NCBI RefSeq assembly: GCF_037094685.1
Contig: NZ_CP146614.1
Location: forward strand, 372,001-436,000
DNA: 64,000 bases
Direction: 5' to 3'
Source of the DNA: Massilia sp. METH4
GTDB taxonomy: Bacteria > Pseudomonadota > Gammaproteobacteria > Burkholderiales > Burkholderiaceae_D
A program made the translations under genes and the position numbers. How positions within the stretch are numbered: the stretch's first letter is position 1; each line of letters opens with the position of its first letter. Below the pieces are notes generated by a model, which saw only the letters and a list, made by a program, of their open reading frames with translations, was not told the origin of the DNA and ran no database searches. Below are positions 61,382 to 64,000 of this stretch, piece by piece.

Positions 61382-63913
61382 CTATGCCTCGCGCAGGGTC
61401 TGCAACGGCGGCTGCCGCAGCACGTTGCGCAAGCCCAGCCAGCCGCCGATCGCCGCGCACAGCGCGCCCACGGCCACGCCGGCCATCCAGGCGGCCGGGC
61501 TGAACACCCAGTCGAACTTGAACTGGTACTTCGCCAGGCCCCAGCCCATGGCGGCGGCGCCGGTGGCGGCCAGCAGGCCGGCCAGCGAGCCGACCAGCAG
61601 GAATTCGATCATCTGCGCGCGGGACAGCTGGCTGCGGGTCGCGCCCAGCGCGCGCAGCAGGCCCGACTCGCGGGTGCGCTCATCCTGGGAACCCATCAGC
61701 GCCGCGTACAGCACCAGCAGGCCGGAAGCAAGCGTGAAGCCGAACAGGAATTCCACCGCCTGGATCACCTGGTCGAGCACGGACTGGATCTGGCGCAGCA
61801 CGCCGCCCACGTCGATCACGGTCAGGTTCGGATAGTCGCGCGACAGCCGCGTGCCCAACGCGGTGAACTGCTTCGGCAGGTGGAAGGCGGTGATCCACGT
61901 CTGCGGCGTATCCTCCATCGCGCGCGGATTGATGATGACGAAGAAGTTCACGCGCATCGACCCCCATTCCAGCTTGCGCAGGCTGGTGATCTTCGCTTCC
62001 ACCGGCGAGCCGGCGATATCGAAGCGCATGGTGTCGCCCAGCTTCAGGCCCAGCGTTTTCGCCAGCCCTTCCTCGACGGAAGCCTCGGCGCTGCCGGGTG
62101 CGTCGCCGTACCATTTGCCGGCCGTGATCCGGTTCTGCGAGGGCAGCTCGGCCATCGTCGACAGGTTGAACTCCCGCTCGGCCAAGCCGCGCGCGCGCCC
62201 CTCCGGGTACGTGGCCGGCGTGATCGGCTTGCCGTTGACGGCCGCCAGGCGGCCCCGGATCATCGGATACAGCGGCGCTTCGTGCGCGCCGCCGGCGCGC
62301 AGCTTCGCGGCGATTTCCTCCTTCTGGTCCGGCTGGATATTGATCACGAAGTGGTTCGGCGCATCCGCCGGGGTGGCGTTGCGCCAGGAAGTCATCAGGT
62401 CGTCGCGCACGATCGTCAGGACCAGCAGCGCCATGAGGCCCAGTGCCAGCGACACGACCTGCACCACGGTGGCGCCAGGGCGGCGCTGAAGCGACGTGAC
62501 GGCGAAACGCCACGCCGGATGCTTCAGCGAGGTGCGCAGCGATTTCAACGCCGCCAGGCCGCCGAAGCCGGCCAGCGCGAACACGCCGAACGCGCCGACG
62601 AAGCCGAGCGCGGTGTACAGCGCCAGCTTCAGGTCGCCCGCCTGCCACAGCAGCAGCACGACAAAGGCGGCCAGACCGAGGCCATAGGTGGCCAGCGCCA
62701 TCGGCTGCGGCGGCGCCTGCTCGCGGCGGATCACGCGGTTGTGCGGCACATTGCGCAGTTGCAGGATCGGCGGCAGCGCGAAGCCGGCCAGCAGCAGCAT
62801 GCCGGTCGCCAGTCCCTGCAGGGCGGGCTTGATCGACACGGGCGGCAGCTCGGCCTGCACCAGGCGGCCCAGCAGCTCGAGCAGCACGAAGTGGCTGGCA
62901 AAGCCGACCAGCACACCGATGAGGCTGCCCACCAGGCCCACCAGCAGGAATTCGATCAGGTAGATGGCCGTCACCTGGTTCTGCGTCAGGCCCAGGCAGC
63001 GCAGCATGGCGCAGGCATCCAGGTGGCGCAGCATGAAGCGGCGCGCCGCCATCGCCACCGCCACGGCGGCCAGCATCGCCGACAGCAGCCCGACGAGCGA
63101 CAGGAAGCGGTCGGCCCGCTCCAGCGTCTCGCGCATCTCGGGGCGGCCCTCTTCCAGCGTGTCGATGCGGATATTGCGCGCCTTGCCGGCGCCGATCTCG
63201 CCGCGCAGCCATTCGGCGTATCGCGCCACGGCGGCACGGCCGTCCGGCCCTTCGCCCGCCGCCAGCAGGCGGTAGGTGATGCGCGAGCCCGTCTGCACCA
63301 GGTTGGTCTTGGCCAGCTCGTCGAGCCGCAGCATGACGCGCGGCGCGAAATTGGCGAACCCGGTGCCGCGGTCCGGTTCGGCGGCAATCAGCTGGGCGAT
63401 GCGGAACGTGGCGTCGCCCACGCGCACCTCGTCGCCCACCCTGGCGTTCAGCGCGCGCAGCACCGCCACGTCGACCCATGCGGTACCGGGCGCCGGGATA
63501 TCGGCCGTGGGAGTGCCCACGTTGTCGTTGGCCTGGTCCGGATCGGTCGTCACCTTCAGGCGGCCGCGCAGCGGATACCCGGCGCTGACGGCCTTCAGCG
63601 AACCGAGCACCGATTGCGCCGCCTCGCCCTCGCCCGCCTGGGCCATGCTGGGGAAGATGGCCGTGTCGGCCAGCACGAGGCCGCGGCGCGTGGCTTCCTC
63701 GCGCCACGCGGCGGGCAGCGGCTGGTCGCCGGCGATCACGAGATCGGCCCCCAGCAACTGGTGCGCATCGCGGTCCAGGCCGGCGCGCAGGCGGTCGATG
63801 AAGAAGCCGGCCGCCGACAGCGCGGACACGGCGACGATCAGCGCGACCAGCAGGAAGCGCAGCTTGCCCGCGCGCCAGTCGCGCGCGGTCATGCGGAGGG
63901 CTTGGAGGAACAT
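61382..63913 (-). CDS. ABC transporter permease of the FtsX/YbbP type
   Basis: This large permease is the kind that pairs with a LolD-like ATPase for envelope functions. The 843-residue product has an N-terminal membrane helix (LVALIVAVSALSAAGFFIDR), a periplasmic domain (about 50-260), then two groups of membrane segments (about 275-430 and 480-520). A second large domain follows, then the last FtsX-type block LASGLLVLYAALMGSQDERT, with SGLLRALGATRSQL and AQMIEFLLVGSLAGLLAATG. The layout is that of YbbP. The expected YbbA ATPase would be to the right of the window. Substrate unknown. Confidence 0.88.
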   Translation of the reverse strand: MFLQALRMTARDWRAGKLRFLLVALIVAVSALSAAGFFIDRLRAGLDRDAHQLLGADLVIAGDQPLPAAWREEATRRGLVLADTAIFPSMAQAGEGEAAQSVLGSLKAVSAGYPLRGRLKVTTDPDQANDNVGTPTADIPAPGTAWVDVAVLRALNARVGDEVRVGDATFRIAQLIAAEPDRGTGFANFAPRVMLRLDELAKTNLVQTGSRITYRLLAAGEGPDGRAAVARYAEWLRGEIGAGKARNIRIDTLEEGRPEMRETLERADRFLSLVGLLSAMLAAVAVAMAARRFMLRHLDACAMLRCLGLTQNQVTAIYLIEFLLVGLVGSLIGVLVGFASHFVLLELLGRLVQAELPPVSIKPALQGLATGMLLLAGFALPPILQLRNVPHNRVIRREQAPPQPMALATYGLGLAAFVVLLLWQAGDLKLALYTALGFVGAFGVFALAGFGGLAALKSLRTSLKHPAWRFAVTSLQRRPGATVVQVVSLALGLMALLVLTIVRDDLMTSWRNATPADAPNHFVINIQPDQKEEIAAKLRAGGAHEAPLYPMIRGRLAAVNGKPITPATYPEGRARGLAEREFNLSTMAELPSQNRITAGKWYGDAPGSAEASVEEGLAKTLGLKLGDTMRFDIAGSPVEAKITSLRKLEWGSMRVNFFVIINPRAMEDTPQTWITAFHLPKQFTALGTRLSRDYPNLTVIDVGGVLRQIQSVLDQVIQAVEFLFGFTLASGLLVLYAALMGSQDERTRESGLLRALGATRSQLSRAQMIEFLLVGSLAGLLAATGAAAMGWGLAKYQFKFDWVFSPAAWMAGVAVGALCAAIGGWLGLRNVLRQPPLQTLREA

Positions 63914-63939
63914 GGGTGTGTAAGTAAACAGGGTTCTCG

Positions 63940-64000
63940 TTAAGCCTGGAGAGCTACCGCGGACGAGGCCCCCAGGGATCCGGCAGGAATGCCGGCTGCC
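63940..64000 (-). CDS. Possible 3' end of an upstream gene
   Basis: On the minus strand the last 19 codons to the window edge are open and read AAGIPAGSLGASSAVALQA before a TAA at 63940. It lies 26 bases upstream of the ABC permease start. It may be the C-terminal end of a preceding gene of the same operon, but such a short frame proves little and no family can be named. Confidence 0.25.
   Translation of the reverse strand, partial: AAGIPAGSLGASSAVALQA

Noticed and set aside
60944..63943. Long open frame antisense to the ABC permease
   Set aside because: Composition is that of a reverse-strand shadow (His, Gln, Arg-rich) and it crosses the hairpin repeats.

Overview
The window is about 64 kb of GC-rich chromosomal DNA from a motile Gram-negative bacterium. 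The flagellar gene order (fliI to fliR facing flgL to flgB, then flgAMN, motCD, fliA-flhG-flhF-flhA-flhB), the MotC/MotD-type stator, the rluC/rne pair and the LqsS/LqsR-like signalling genes suggest a betaproteobacterium of the Oxalobacteraceae, close to Massilia, Pseudoduganella or Janthinobacterium. That placement is inferred from gene content and protein style, not from a marker-gene comparison. I saw no tRNA, rRNA, CRISPR array, insertion sequence or prophage.

Positions 1-28544 hold most of a flagellar regulon. First comes the export and switch operon, running right: fliI (cut by the window edge), fliJ, fliK, fliL, fliM, fliN, fliO, fliP, fliQ, fliR. It meets the rod, hook and junction operon running left: flgB, C, D, E, F, G, H, I, J, K, L. 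Divergent from flgB are flgA and then flgM-flgN. The block ends with a leftward run flhB, flhA, flhF, flhG, fliA, motC, motD. Two sigma-28 (FliA)-type promoters can be read, in front of flgM and in front of flgK. The gaps between these genes carry several large palindromic elements, among them a recurring hairpin family with arms close to GGTGTCGNACACC.

Positions 29077-41886 are an accessory surface-glycan island between flhB and rsuA. It encodes a likely secreted DUF4214 protein, four large glycosyltransferases (three GT-A multidomain proteins or fusions and one GT-B enzyme, one gene being a KpsC/S-like plus RgpF-like fusion), and a convergent exported parallel beta-helix protein. No flippase, polymerase or sugar-nucleotide synthesis gene is present. 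The island could therefore glycosylate a protein acceptor or add to a glycan made elsewhere.

Positions 41966-54840 are housekeeping: rsuA, a 71-residue small gene, the operon rluC-gph-Rieske-sppA, rne with a long leader, chrA, moaA, and an in-frame mobA-moeA fusion. A Fic-family gene reduced by an internal deletion lies at 54969-55542. To its right are a leftward unit (truncated haemoglobin, rmuC, CoA-transferase) with a perfect FNR-type box, a CqsS/LqsS-like sensor kinase overlapping an LqsR-like response regulator, two more hairpin repeats, and a YbbP-type ABC permease at the right edge.
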